NCBI RefSeq assembly: GCF_003014755.1
Contig: NZ_PYAW01000002.1
Coordinates: forward strand, 1,302,001-1,366,000
Reading direction: 5' to 3'
Source: Chitinophaga niastensis
GTDB taxonomy: Bacteria; Bacteroidota; Bacteroidia; Chitinophagales; Chitinophagaceae
DNA: 64,000 bases
Shown here: positions 32,616-40,826 of the stretch, in pieces
How positions within the stretch are numbered: the stretch's first letter is position 1
Layout: every line of letters begins with the position of its first letter
Notes under the pieces: model-generated
Database searches by the model: none
What the model was told of the DNA's origin: nothing
What the model saw: only the letters and a program-made list of their open reading frames with translations
Made by a program: the position numbers and the translations under genes

Positions 32616-35600
32616 GGCACTGCGCTGCCTGCAACTGCAAAAGTTACAGCAGAAAAGGAAATGCCACCATCAGTTGCAACGGTGGGTGTACGGGAGGATA
32701 TTGCCATTATTGCTATGGAAGGGCGTTTCCCGGGCGCCGCCAATGTAAAAGCGTTTTGGCAAAATCTGCAGCAGGGAAAGGATTGTATCACAAAGGTTCC
32801 GGCGGATCGCTGGAACTTACCCGATTATTTTGAAGGCGGCATGCCGCAAACCGGGAAAACACTTTGTGAATGGGGCGGATTTCTGGATGATGTGACCATG
32901 TTTGATCCGCTGTTTTTTAATATATCTCCCAGAGAAGCAGCCAGTATGCACCCAAACGAGCGGCTGTTTCTGGAAACAGTATGGCATCTGTTTGAGCATG
33001 CAGGTTATACCCGCGCGCATCTCCGGGAAAAATACCAGGCAAAGGTAGGTGTGTTTGCAGGAGCCATGCATCAGCACTATCAGCCCTTACCTCCCGATGT
33101 TTTTCAGGATGCGATATTGGCATTGCATTCTTTTAGTGCTATAGTAAACCGGGTTTCCTACTTTTTTAACCTGCAGGGTCCGAGCATAGCAGTAGATACG
33201 ATGTGTTCTTCCGCGCTGGTAGCCTTACATATGGCTTGTGAAAGTCTTGCCAATGGAGATTGCCAGCTGGCAATAGCCGGCGGGGTGAATCTTTCCCTGA
33301 ATCCTTCCAAATATATAGGATTAGGAATTGCGCAGATGTTGGGCAGCCATGTTAACAGCAGAAGTTTTTCTGATGGTGATGGTTATCTGCCAGCTGAAGC
33401 GGTAGGCGCAGTATTACTGAAACCACTGTCTGCTGCCATTCGCGATAAAGATCAGGTGTTGGCTGTAATACGCGCTACGGCTACTAATCATGGTGGGCAT
33501 AGTAGTGGTTACAGCATACCAAATCTGGCGGCGCAGGTGCAATTGATGGAGGACAATTTTAAAAAATCAGGTGTGCATCCGGATTCCATAAGTTATGTTG
33601 AAGCAGCGGCCAATGGCTCTGCATTAGGTGATGCCATTGAGATGACTGCGTTGAGCAAAGTATTTGCAAAGGCCGGACAAGAGAAAAACAGATGCGCCAT
33701 TGGTGCAGTGAAGTCCGGCATTGGCCATGCTGAAGCTGCATCGGGCATCACGCAGCTCATAAAAACAGTGCTGCAATTACACTACCGGCAGCTGGTACCC
33801 AGCATCACCACGCAAAAACTGAATCCTAAAATTGATTTTGAAGGTTCCCCTTTTTATCTGCAACAACAACTGGCTGATTGGAACACACACAATAACTATC
33901 CACGACGGGCTTGCGTTAGTGCATTTGGCGCCGGTGGATCTAATGCCAGTGTTATTCTGGAAGAATATACAGGCATTACAGGAAAAATAGCACCAGTGTT
34001 TTTGCCGGCGCCACAGATAGTGGTGTTGTCTGCCAAAACCCAAATGCAGCTGGAAGTGATGGCGCAACAGCTGCAGGCATTTGTAAAAGAAGCAAAAGAA
34101 ATACACCTGCCTGACATGGCTTATACATTGCAGACAGGAAGAGAAGCGATGGAATATAGATTGGCATTGGTAGTAACAACAATAGAGGATGTAATGGGCG
34201 GGTTGCATGCAGCTTTACGCCTGATCAGGAAGGAAGAAGTGACTATTGGCGTACCTGTTTTTGTAATCATGCAAGAAGGAGAACGTGCCGGTATTGGCTC
34301 ATTATTTTCCGGGGAGTTGGCAGAAACAGTTACCAGGGCATTAATGGCAGAAAACAATCCGGAGAAACTGGCACATTACTGGGTAAAAGGTGGAGTGATC
34401 CCCTGGGAGGAGTTGCATAAAGGAATATCTGTACAAAAAATTTTACTGCCTGTTTATGCTTTTGAAAAAAGAAGATGCTGGATAGAAGGCACACCGGTTA
34501 TTACGTCACATGTTACATTAGCTGATACTGTAGTTGAGCAGGATACTGAATCGGTAAATACAACGGTAATGGATATACTGGGACGTTTGCTGGGGTTGTC
34601 GCCTTCGGAGATAGATGTGAACAAACCTTTGGAGCAATATGGGTTTGATTCCATTTTGCAGGTGCAGCTAATGCAGCAGTTGCAATCCCAGATTTCCGCT
34701 GATGTTGAAACCAGTAAATTGATTACCTGTACAACGGCCGCGGAAATCTGTAGTCTTCATTCGTTGTCACATAATGGACATCCGCAACCAACAAAACAGG
34801 TCACGCAAAGACGTCCTGCCTCAAACAAACAATTTCCTGAACTGGTACATCTGAACCAGGTAAATGAAGGCCGGCCGGTGTTTTGGTTTCATCCGGTACA
34901 AGGTGGTGTGGAATCCTATATCACCATTGCCGGAAAATGCAACCGGCCTTTTTATGGTGTGCAGGCCAGGGGATGGATGACAGATCGGACTCCGTTGCAG
35001 GGCGTACAGGCAATGGCAGCGTATTATATTCATGCGTTGCAGTCGGTGCAACCAGCAGGGCCTTATGACCTGGGAGGCTATTCACTTGGTGGCATACTGG
35101 CATATGAAATAACGCGGCAGTTGCAGGAGTTGGGTCATACGATCAATAGCATTGTTATGCTGGATGCGGTTTATACAAGTGATTTACAGATGGGCAAAAT
35201 AAACAATGCTCATAAAACCGGTATATTACAGGCAGTAAATATGATGCTGTTTTCTGCTGTTTTACACCATCCCGAAAAAATTCACGAAACGCTGATTCAT
35301 CGTGATGCAGTAGATATGACTTTGCCAGATGAGCAATACTGGGAACAGATGATGGTATTGGCAAACGAAAGGGGCCTCACTAAAACCACTGCACAAATGC
35401 ATCAGTTGGTAGCGCAAAGTGCGAAAGTGCAACGCGGATATGATATGGATAGTTTTTCCGTGCAACCATTACCAGACCCGGATGGGGTGAGTTGTTATTT
35501 TTTCCGTAACAGCAGCGGATTATTTTATGGGGAATTATCACCTTACTTTACAGTACCGGATACAGGGCATTCTTCATTGGATCATCTCAATTATTGGGAA

Positions 35601-35765
35601 GAGTGGGAAAGGCAATTGCCGCATTTTCATATGATGGAAGCTGCATCGCCCAATCATATGATGATGCTGTCAGATCCTGCTTCACATGAAGCTATTGTTA
35701 ATTTTTGTGAGCAGTTATATGCAGGAAAAGAAGTGCTGCAACAGTTACATGTTGTCATGGAATAA
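31476..35765 (+). CDS. terminal trans-AT polyketide synthase: DH-ACP-KS0-ACP-thioesterase
   Basis: A 1429-residue protein ending the assembly line. The N-terminal DH (HRVYGQSLLPG) completes the second split bimodule. By analogy with the upstream DH-first protein (MKDQLLINIHHP), the start may be the Met at 31488 (MQDQFFINIHHP) rather than 31476. Then ACP (GLDSA, about 32475) and a KS (32690-33960) that keeps Cys577 but reads EAAANGSALGDA in place of EAHGTGTxLGDP, so the first catalytic His is Ala711: non-elongating. The last ACP serine is in YGFDSI near 34648. The C-terminal thioesterase has GYSLG (Ser1203), a likely Asp1230 and a C-terminal His1394 in SPNHMMML, the type I TE triad. It should release the chain as acid or lactone; which one cannot be told from sequence. 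Confidence 0.94.
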   Translation: MQRYMQDQFFINIHHPVLGNHRVYGQSLLPGLAYIDMMYQFFREHGYEYTALELRHLSIYHPLIVSEDTAVVLDLICTEKEPGQWQVLMEGSEHRNGITAAERTRYATAIMQQTAPALFTEMLDLSITTADVQQISLDEIYAVCSSREMVHTGLMKTTGNIYRAATVAVMEIAADNSHTAEIMFHPALIDTGAIGAAVFLEQLLAGEERLFLPLFYESFQASALLQDQCYVRILTSTVQRKEELITFTLEFFNVSGQKVAELKNFSSKLVRGTGLMENNVVPYPVAETVATPVTGIDALTGAEALVRRLLAVHLKKPAMRIDVHAGYYEMGLDSAGLLELVQSIEKELKVILSPTLLFEYTTIASLAQHLGETYPHCFLQGTALPATAKVTAEKEMPPSVATVGVREDIAIIAMEGRFPGAANVKAFWQNLQQGKDCITKVPADRWNLPDYFEGGMPQTGKTLCEWGGFLDDVTMFDPLFFNISPREAASMHPNERLFLETVWHLFEHAGYTRAHLREKYQAKVGVFAGAMHQHYQPLPPDVFQDAILALHSFSAIVNRVSYFFNLQGPSIAVDTMCSSALVALHMACESLANGDCQLAIAGGVNLSLNPSKYIGLGIAQMLGSHVNSRSFSDGDGYLPAEAVGAVLLKPLSAAIRDKDQVLAVIRATATNHGGHSSGYSIPNLAAQVQLMEDNFKKSGVHPDSISYVEAAANGSALGDAIEMTALSKVFAKAGQEKNRCAIGAVKSGIGHAEAASGITQLIKTVLQLHYRQLVPSITTQKLNPKIDFEGSPFYLQQQLADWNTHNNYPRRACVSAFGAGGSNASVILEEYTGITGKIAPVFLPAPQIVVLSAKTQMQLEVMAQQLQAFVKEAKEIHLPDMAYTLQTGREAMEYRLALVVTTIEDVMGGLHAALRLIRKEEVTIGVPVFVIMQEGERAGIGSLFSGELAETVTRALMAENNPEKLAHYWVKGGVIPWEELHKGISVQKILLPVYAFEKRRCWIEGTPVITSHVTLADTVVEQDTESVNTTVMDILGRLLGLSPSEIDVNKPLEQYGFDSILQVQLMQQLQSQISADVETSKLITCTTAAEICSLHSLSHNGHPQPTKQVTQRRPASNKQFPELVHLNQVNEGRPVFWFHPVQGGVESYITIAGKCNRPFYGVQARGWMTDRTPLQGVQAMAAYYIHALQSVQPAGPYDLGGYSLGGILAYEITRQLQELGHTINSIVMLDAVYTSDLQMGKINNAHKTGILQAVNMMLFSAVLHHPEKIHETLIHRDAVDMTLPDEQYWEQMMVLANERGLTKTTAQMHQLVAQSAKVQRGYDMDSFSVQPLPDPDGVSCYFFRNSSGLFYGELSPYFTVPDTGHSSLDHLNYWEEWERQLPHFHMMEAASPNHMMMLSDPASHEAIVNFCEQLYAGKEVLQQLHVVME

Positions 35766-36292
35766 TTATATTTATTGAAATATGCAGTTTCACTTGCTGG
35801 TTAATATATAATTTGTTATTTTAGTTACGAATGGCTCTTTGTTTTTCCTATTTAGCTTTTATTTTTACATGAACAAATGAAGGTACCCCTGAATAAAATC
35901 TCTATGAAAGGAGTTATTTGTCATTGACCCTCAAATTTAGTAAATGATCATTTTTTTTTGTTAAACTATGTAATTTTCCTGTCACACAAATTAGTGGAAA
36001 CTATGCTCGTCAAGTAAAATAAAATAGCCAAAGAATATAAGACTGACTTTTGAGAAAAATGCCAGACTTTCCGGTACAAAATTTTGACAACGATTGTTAA
36101 TGATTTTAATATGTTTTGTGACATACATGGGCGGAGCCATACCCGCCAGGTAATCAAATAACCAAGGATATAGGACTGATTTTCCGGAGAAGTACTATCC
36201 AGTCCGGTATGTATTTCCCTCTCTTTTATCATCTTCCCTATGCTGGTTACCAGCTTGTTCACTTTATCTTTTTTTGTAAAAAAACCGTTACT
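35766..36292. other. Long intergenic region with imperfect direct repeats ahead of the NusG-like gene
   Basis: No convincing gene is present in these 527 bp; the plus-strand frame that extends the NusG-like ORF back to 36209 lacks homology to the family. Two imperfect repeats of about 78 bp lie at about 35999-36078 and 36134-36212 (shared core: ATAGCCAAAGAATATAAGAC versus ATAACCAAGGATATAGGAC, both ending near CCAG...CCGGTA). The short palindrome AAATGATCATTT followed by Ts at 35942-35958 might act as a weak terminator for the PKS operon. A poor promoter-like pair (TTTTG 36082, TAATATGTTTTG 36107) was seen but does not fit the consensus well. Confidence 0.45.
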
Positions 36293-36820
36293 ATGCTATC
36301 CGTATTCATGAGGGAAGTCCCTTCATTGGCTGAGAAAAAATGGTATGTTGTGTATACCCGGCCCAAGTATGAAAAGAAGGTCCTGCAAAGCATTTTATCC
36401 CAGGAGATCGAATGTTATCTTCCTGTAAGGGTGGAGCTGAAGCAATGGAGCGACCGTATTAAAAGAATGCAAAGTCCCATCTTTCCAAACTATCTTTTTG
36501 TAAAAATAAATCTGGAGAATAAAGTGAAAATTCTTCGGATGGAGGGGGTAATATATTTTGTTGGTTTTGATGGCCAGCCGGTTACTGTCAGTGAAGATGA
36601 AATCGAGAAGATCAAAAGGATTGAAAGCCGTGGTGGCGAATTTTATGAGGAATCCTATTACTGTATAGGAGATAAAGTAAGAGTAGTGCACGGTATTTTT
36701 TCTGGTATGGAAGGAATTCTGCTGCGTAAGTCCAACCAGGTACGTTTTGTAATCAAATTGCCGGTAATCAGTCAGGCAGTATCTGTAGAGATTGAAAGTT
36801 GCGATGTAGAGCGCATCTGA
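36293..36820 (+). CDS. UpxY-type NusG paralogue, transcription antiterminator
   Basis: About 175 residues. The N-terminal NGN domain opens with the family hallmark KKWYVVYTRPKYEKKV; the C-terminal KOW-like part reads IGDKVRVVHGIFSGMEGILL. Specialised NusG paralogues of this kind (UpxY in Bacteroides capsule operons, LoaP in Firmicutes polyketide operons) bind RNA polymerase at the 5' leader of one long operon and suppress premature termination. Its position between the 35-kb PKS genes and the trans-acting enzymes suggests it serves this cluster, which is an inference. The start was placed at ATG 36293; ATG 36308 is equally possible, and the longer frame from 36209 adds residues unlike the family. 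Confidence 0.85.
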   Translation: MLSVFMREVPSLAEKKWYVVYTRPKYEKKVLQSILSQEIECYLPVRVELKQWSDRIKRMQSPIFPNYLFVKINLENKVKILRMEGVIYFVGFDGQPVTVSEDEIEKIKRIESRGGEFYEESYYCIGDKVRVVHGIFSGMEGILLRKSNQVRFVIKLPVISQAVSVEIESCDVERI

Positions 36821-36862
36821 TATAAATTATTATGCTCAACCCTTAATATTCAATATTCATTT

Positions 36863-39256
36863 ATGATGAAGGCATTTTTATTCCCGGGGCAGGGCTCACA
36901 GCGCAGGGGTATGGGAGAACAGTTGTTTTCCCGGTATCCTGCCTACACAGCCACGGTCAATGATATATTGGGATATGATATTACCACCCTGTGCCTGGAA
37001 GATCCGGACCGGCTGTTAAATCAGACAGCTTATACGCAGCCCGCTTTGTATGTAGTGAATGCACTCACCTACATTGACAGGATAGCACATGAAGAGAAAC
37101 CCGATTTTGTTTTGGGACACAGTCTGGGCGAATATGTGGCCTTGTTTGCAGCAGGCGTATTCTCTTTTGAAACAGGTTTGCAACTGGTGAAGAAAAGAGC
37201 TGAAATTATGGCTGCTGTAAAAGACGGCGGCATGGCGGCTTTGCTGGGGCTGAAGATGCCGGCTGTTGAAAAAATACTGCAAACATTTAATTATACGGAT
37301 ATAGATATTGCAAACTATAATTCTGCAGAACAGATTGTTATTTCCGGGTTACGAACAGATATACTCGCTGCGCAAAAGAATTTTGAAGCCAGTGGCGCCA
37401 AACTATATTATCCGTTAAATGTAAGTGGTGCCTTTCACTCTCATTATCTGAAGGATGCTGCTGAAAATTTTGGAGAATATGTCAAAAAGATATCCTTCTC
37501 TCCGCCACAGATACCGGTTATAGCGAATGTATCTGCCCGGCCTTATACAGCCGCTCTTATTCCGGAAGGATTAACCAGGCAAATAGCCAGCCAGGTAAAA
37601 TGGTATGAAAGCGTTAGTTATCTGATATGTCAGGGAGATATAACCTTCCATGAAATTGGCCCGGGAGATGTATTGACAAAGATGATGGGTTTTATCCAGG
37701 CCAATCCGCTTACAGCCGCCGAAATGAATATTATACCGCCAAAGCCGGCGCTGAAGGTGGCAGACAAAGTAACAACAGGTAGCAATGGCAGCGTATATCC
37801 GTTATGGTTAAAGAATTTTGTTCCTGTAAATGAAAATGGAAGCCCGGTTGCAGCGCTACAATTACAGGCTACGCAGCTGGGTGCGGAGAGTTTCCGGCAA
37901 ACCTACGGCGTTAAGTATGCTTATGCAGCAGGTGCTATGTTTCATGGCATTGCGTCGCAGGAGCAGGTGCTAAGACTAGGACAGGCCGGGATCCTGAGTT
38001 TCCTGGGTACAGAAGGATTAACGATACAAAAAGTAGAGGAGGCTGTACAATATATAAAGGAGCAGGCAGGAAAAGAGATACCTTATGGTGTGAATCTCTG
38101 GAGTCATCCCGAAAGACCGGAAACTGAAGATCAACTGGTGGCACTTTTCATCAGGCACGGTGTGAAAAATGTGGAGGCAGCTGCTTACCTGGGACTGAGT
38201 AAAGCGATCGTATACTATAGAGTGAAAGGTTTATATAAGGATGCCGGAGGAAATATTGTTGCCGGCAATCGTATAATGGCAAAACTATCAAGGCCTGAAA
38301 TAGTAGAAATATTTCTGGAACCGGCCCCCAAACAGATAGTAGACAGGCTGCTGGAGGAGCGCCTTATTACGGCTGAACAGGCGGAATGGTCGCAACGCTT
38401 ACCCATGGCAGACGATATTTGTGCGGAAGCTGATTCGGCAGGGCATACCGACCGCAGAATGCCTTATGCACTGCTACCTGTTATACGCCGCATGCGCGAT
38501 GAGGCCGGGAAGAAATTTTCCGGCAAATACCAAATACGTGTAGGCGTAGCCGGTGGAATAGGTACACCGGAATCGGCAGCAGCTTCTTATTTATTGGGTG
38601 CGGACTTTATTATGACCGGCTCTGTTAATCAATGTACGCTGGAAGCAGGCACCAGTAATAGCGTGAAGGATATGCTGGTGGAAATGAACATACAGGATAC
38701 GGATTATGCGCCTGCAGGTGACTTGTTTGAAATGGGAACCAAAATCCAGGTACTGAAAAAAGGACTGTTTTTTCCTGCAAGGGCCAACAAACTGTTCGAC
38801 CTGTATCGCCGTTACGAAAGCCTCGACGAGCTACCGGTAAAAGACAGAACACAATTGGAAGAACGTTACTTCAAAAATAGCCTCCAAACTGTATTTGATA
38901 CACTCATCCAGCAAAAAGATCCTGCTGAAATCAGTAAAGCCCTGCAGCACCCTAAATATAAAATGAGCCTCGTATTTAAGTCTTATTTCTCCGGTAGCAT
39001 GACAGCCGCACTTTCCGGTAATCTGGAAATAAAAGAAGATTACCAGGTGCATTGTAGCCCGGCATTAGGCGCCTTTAATCAATGGGTTAAAGGAACTGCG
39101 CTACATCCCTGGAGAAACAGGCATGCAGACGAAATAGCCATGTTGCTGATGTTGAGTACAGCTGTTTATCTGGGTGATTTCTTTACCAGCCTCGGTAGCT
39201 CCGGTATACCCCCTTCCCGGAAAACGGAGCAGGTGCTTACGGGAAGTGTAATCTGA
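36863..39256 (+). CDS. trans-acting malonyl acyltransferase-enoylreductase fusion (AT-ER, FabD-PfaD type)
   Basis: A 797-residue two-domain protein. Residues 1-290 are a FabD-like acyltransferase with FPGQGSQ, the nucleophile motif GHSLGE (Ser87), the malonate-binding Arg112 at +25 from the Ser, and GAFHSHYL with the catalytic His. This AT should load malonyl units on the ACPs of all the AT-less modules. From about residue 315 follows a PfaD/nitronate-monooxygenase-like FMN enoylreductase (YAAGAMFHGIAS, PYGVNLWSHP, GVAGGIGTPESAAASYLLGADFIMTGSVNQ). The same fusion occurs in other trans-AT PKS clusters. The ER implies that at least one enoyl intermediate is reduced in trans; which module it serves cannot be read from the sequence. 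Confidence 0.93.
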   Translation: MMKAFLFPGQGSQRRGMGEQLFSRYPAYTATVNDILGYDITTLCLEDPDRLLNQTAYTQPALYVVNALTYIDRIAHEEKPDFVLGHSLGEYVALFAAGVFSFETGLQLVKKRAEIMAAVKDGGMAALLGLKMPAVEKILQTFNYTDIDIANYNSAEQIVISGLRTDILAAQKNFEASGAKLYYPLNVSGAFHSHYLKDAAENFGEYVKKISFSPPQIPVIANVSARPYTAALIPEGLTRQIASQVKWYESVSYLICQGDITFHEIGPGDVLTKMMGFIQANPLTAAEMNIIPPKPALKVADKVTTGSNGSVYPLWLKNFVPVNENGSPVAALQLQATQLGAESFRQTYGVKYAYAAGAMFHGIASQEQVLRLGQAGILSFLGTEGLTIQKVEEAVQYIKEQAGKEIPYGVNLWSHPERPETEDQLVALFIRHGVKNVEAAAYLGLSKAIVYYRVKGLYKDAGGNIVAGNRIMAKLSRPEIVEIFLEPAPKQIVDRLLEERLITAEQAEWSQRLPMADDICAEADSAGHTDRRMPYALLPVIRRMRDEAGKKFSGKYQIRVGVAGGIGTPESAAASYLLGADFIMTGSVNQCTLEAGTSNSVKDMLVEMNIQDTDYAPAGDLFEMGTKIQVLKKGLFFPARANKLFDLYRRYESLDELPVKDRTQLEERYFKNSLQTVFDTLIQQKDPAEISKALQHPKYKMSLVFKSYFSGSMTAALSGNLEIKEDYQVHCSPALGAFNQWVKGTALHPWRNRHADEIAMLLMLSTAVYLGDFFTSLGSSGIPPSRKTEQVLTGSVI

Positions 39257-39301
39257 TGCCTGCAAGCGGCACATTTATTTTAGATGAATTAATAAGATGA
39301 T

Positions 39302-40267
39302 ATGCATAAAGCAGTATTTCTATTTGGAGGACAGGGTAGTCAGTATTTTAATATGGGCGAGGAATTATATCGTTCCAACGCTACTTTTCGTAATACACTG
39401 TTATGGCTCGATGAGGAGGCATCCCGTATCTTGGGTACTTCAGTAATAGAACAGGTGTACAATAAGGATAAGAAGATGGGGGATGTGTTTGATGATCTGC
39501 GCTATACCAATCCGGCCCTTTTTATGGTACAATATGCAATGGTGAAAGTGTTACAGGAAGAGTTGCGCATTTATCCTGCTTATGTGCTGGGTTATAGCCT
39601 GGGTGAAATGGTGGCTGCCGCTGTTTCAGGTGCTGTGCATCCTTTGAATATGTTGGCGGCACTTATCCGTCAGGCGGAGCATATTGACCAGGTATGCCGC
39701 AAAGGAGGTATGATGGCGGTATTGGATGATCCCGGATTATACCAGCAGGAACCGGAAGTCTTTCGGAATATTACCCTTGCTGCGGTGAATTATAATGAAC
39801 ATTTTATAGTAGCTGCCGATGATCCGGCATTAAAAAGGTTAAAGGCTTACCTGGATGTTACAGGGAAGGTATATAGCCAGCTGCCTGTAAAATACGCTTT
39901 CCATACGCAGATGATGGACCCCGCCAGAGATGGTTTTATGGATAGTTTCCGGAATATTAGTTTTTCAAATCCCACCATACCCTTTTTGTCCGGCGTGTAT
40001 GCGAAACAGTTATATGCCACCAGCCCGGCTTATTACTGGGAGGTAGTGCGCGAACCCATTTGTTTTAATGAGGCCGTGAAAGAACTGGAGCGCAAAGGCG
40101 AATATTTTTATATTGATTGCAGCCCTTCCGGAACGTTAAAAAATCTGCTGTCGAAAATGCTGTCTCCCGCATCTGGTTCTGTTCACCATAATATTATGAG
40201 TCCTTTCAGGGATGAGTTGAGAAGACTTCAATTGCTGAAGCAACAATATTCTTTCACCACCTTTTAA
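39302..40267 (+). CDS. AT homologue, probable acyl hydrolase (proofreading)
   Basis: A 321-residue FabD-fold protein with FGGQGSQ and the nucleophile motif GYSLGE (Ser99), with Tyr instead of the His seen before the Ser in the AT of the preceding gene. The residue 25 positions after Ser99, which in that AT is the malonate-anchoring Arg112, is Gln124; the spacing between the two motifs is identical and ungapped. The catalytic-His region KYAFHTQMM is kept. Loss of the Arg is the feature that separates acyl hydrolases, which clear stalled acyl chains from ACPs, from malonyl transferases in trans-AT systems. I therefore favour a hydrolase; a second transferase of different specificity remains possible. 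Confidence 0.82.
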   Translation: MHKAVFLFGGQGSQYFNMGEELYRSNATFRNTLLWLDEEASRILGTSVIEQVYNKDKKMGDVFDDLRYTNPALFMVQYAMVKVLQEELRIYPAYVLGYSLGEMVAAAVSGAVHPLNMLAALIRQAEHIDQVCRKGGMMAVLDDPGLYQQEPEVFRNITLAAVNYNEHFIVAADDPALKRLKAYLDVTGKVYSQLPVKYAFHTQMMDPARDGFMDSFRNISFSNPTIPFLSGVYAKQLYATSPAYYWEVVREPICFNEAVKELERKGEYFYIDCSPSGTLKNLLSKMLSPASGSVHHNIMSPFRDELRRLQLLKQQYSFTTF

Positions 40268-40278
40268 AGCACATTTTT

Positions 40279-40569
40279 ATGAAAAAGTACACATTAACGA
40301 TTATATGTGAGTTCCTGAATGAAATGGGTGTACTCGTAAATCATACCCTAAAAACGGAGGCATTGATGGCGCCTCAGCTGGAAGATAAATTTATGTTTAT
40401 CAGTAAATATCATTTCAAGCCCATCGTAATCAGAATAAAACAAATTATAAATGCATTGACTGAAAGCCCTTATGAGGAGCTGGTTTGCGCTGGCGAAGAA
40501 GTAGATGAACTGAATAATATTAAAGAGGTATTTTATCATACATGGGTAATGGCAGATGAAAAAAAATAA
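40279..40569 (+). CDS. Small hypothetical protein inside the beta-branching cassette
   Basis: 96 residues, not recognised. It starts 11 bp after the acyl-hydrolase gene and ends 17 bp before the free ACP gene, so it is almost certainly translated as part of the operon. It has no signal peptide, no membrane segment and no cysteine pair; the composition is mixed charged, with a hydrophobic N-terminal strand (YTLTIICEFL) and an acidic stretch (ELVCAGEEVDELNN). It might be a small accessory or adaptor protein for the cassette; no function can be read from the sequence. Confidence 0.7.
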   Translation: MKKYTLTIICEFLNEMGVLVNHTLKTEALMAPQLEDKFMFISKYHFKPIVIRIKQIINALTESPYEELVCAGEEVDELNNIKEVFYHTWVMADEKK

Positions 40570-40586
40570 CCGTCAAAATTAATAAA

Positions 40587-40826
40587 ATGAATAAAGAAGA
40601 AATTTTTAAGATGATTGTACAACATACCTGTGAGGTAATTCCTGAACTGGAAGATCATACATTCAAGTCAGGCGATCAGTTGAAAGAACTGGGTGCCAAC
40701 TCAGTAGATCGCGCTGAAATCATTTCCCTTGCAATGGAGTCGTTATCATTGCAGATACCTATGGTGGAAGTGTTTGGTGCGAAAAACCTTGATGAACTGG
40801 CAACCCTGCTGTATGAAAACCAATAG
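40587..40826 (+). CDS. free-standing acyl carrier protein of the beta-branching cassette (donor ACP)
   Basis: 79 residues with the phosphopantetheine site LGANSVDRAEI (Ser39). This motif is characteristic of the donor ACPs that carry malonyl and then acetyl for HMG-synthase-type beta-branching (AcpK-like). The next gene starts inside its last codons (14-bp overlap), pointing to translational coupling with the KS that decarboxylates its malonyl load. Confidence 0.93.
   Translation: MNKEEIFKMIVQHTCEVIPELEDHTFKSGDQLKELGANSVDRAEIISLAMESLSLQIPMVEVFGAKNLDELATLLYENQ

Noticed and set aside
36209-36292. N-terminal extension of the NusG-like frame
   Set aside because: The extra 28 residues are hydrophobic and not part of the NGN domain, which starts at KKWYVVYTRP; it also overlaps the intergenic repeat.
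40729-40812. Upstream extension of the decarboxylating KS frame, starting at 40729
   Set aside because: It overlaps the ACP gene in another frame and encodes a Trp/Cys-rich stretch unlike any KS; ATG 40813 fits the KS start (TVISGVGVITATG).
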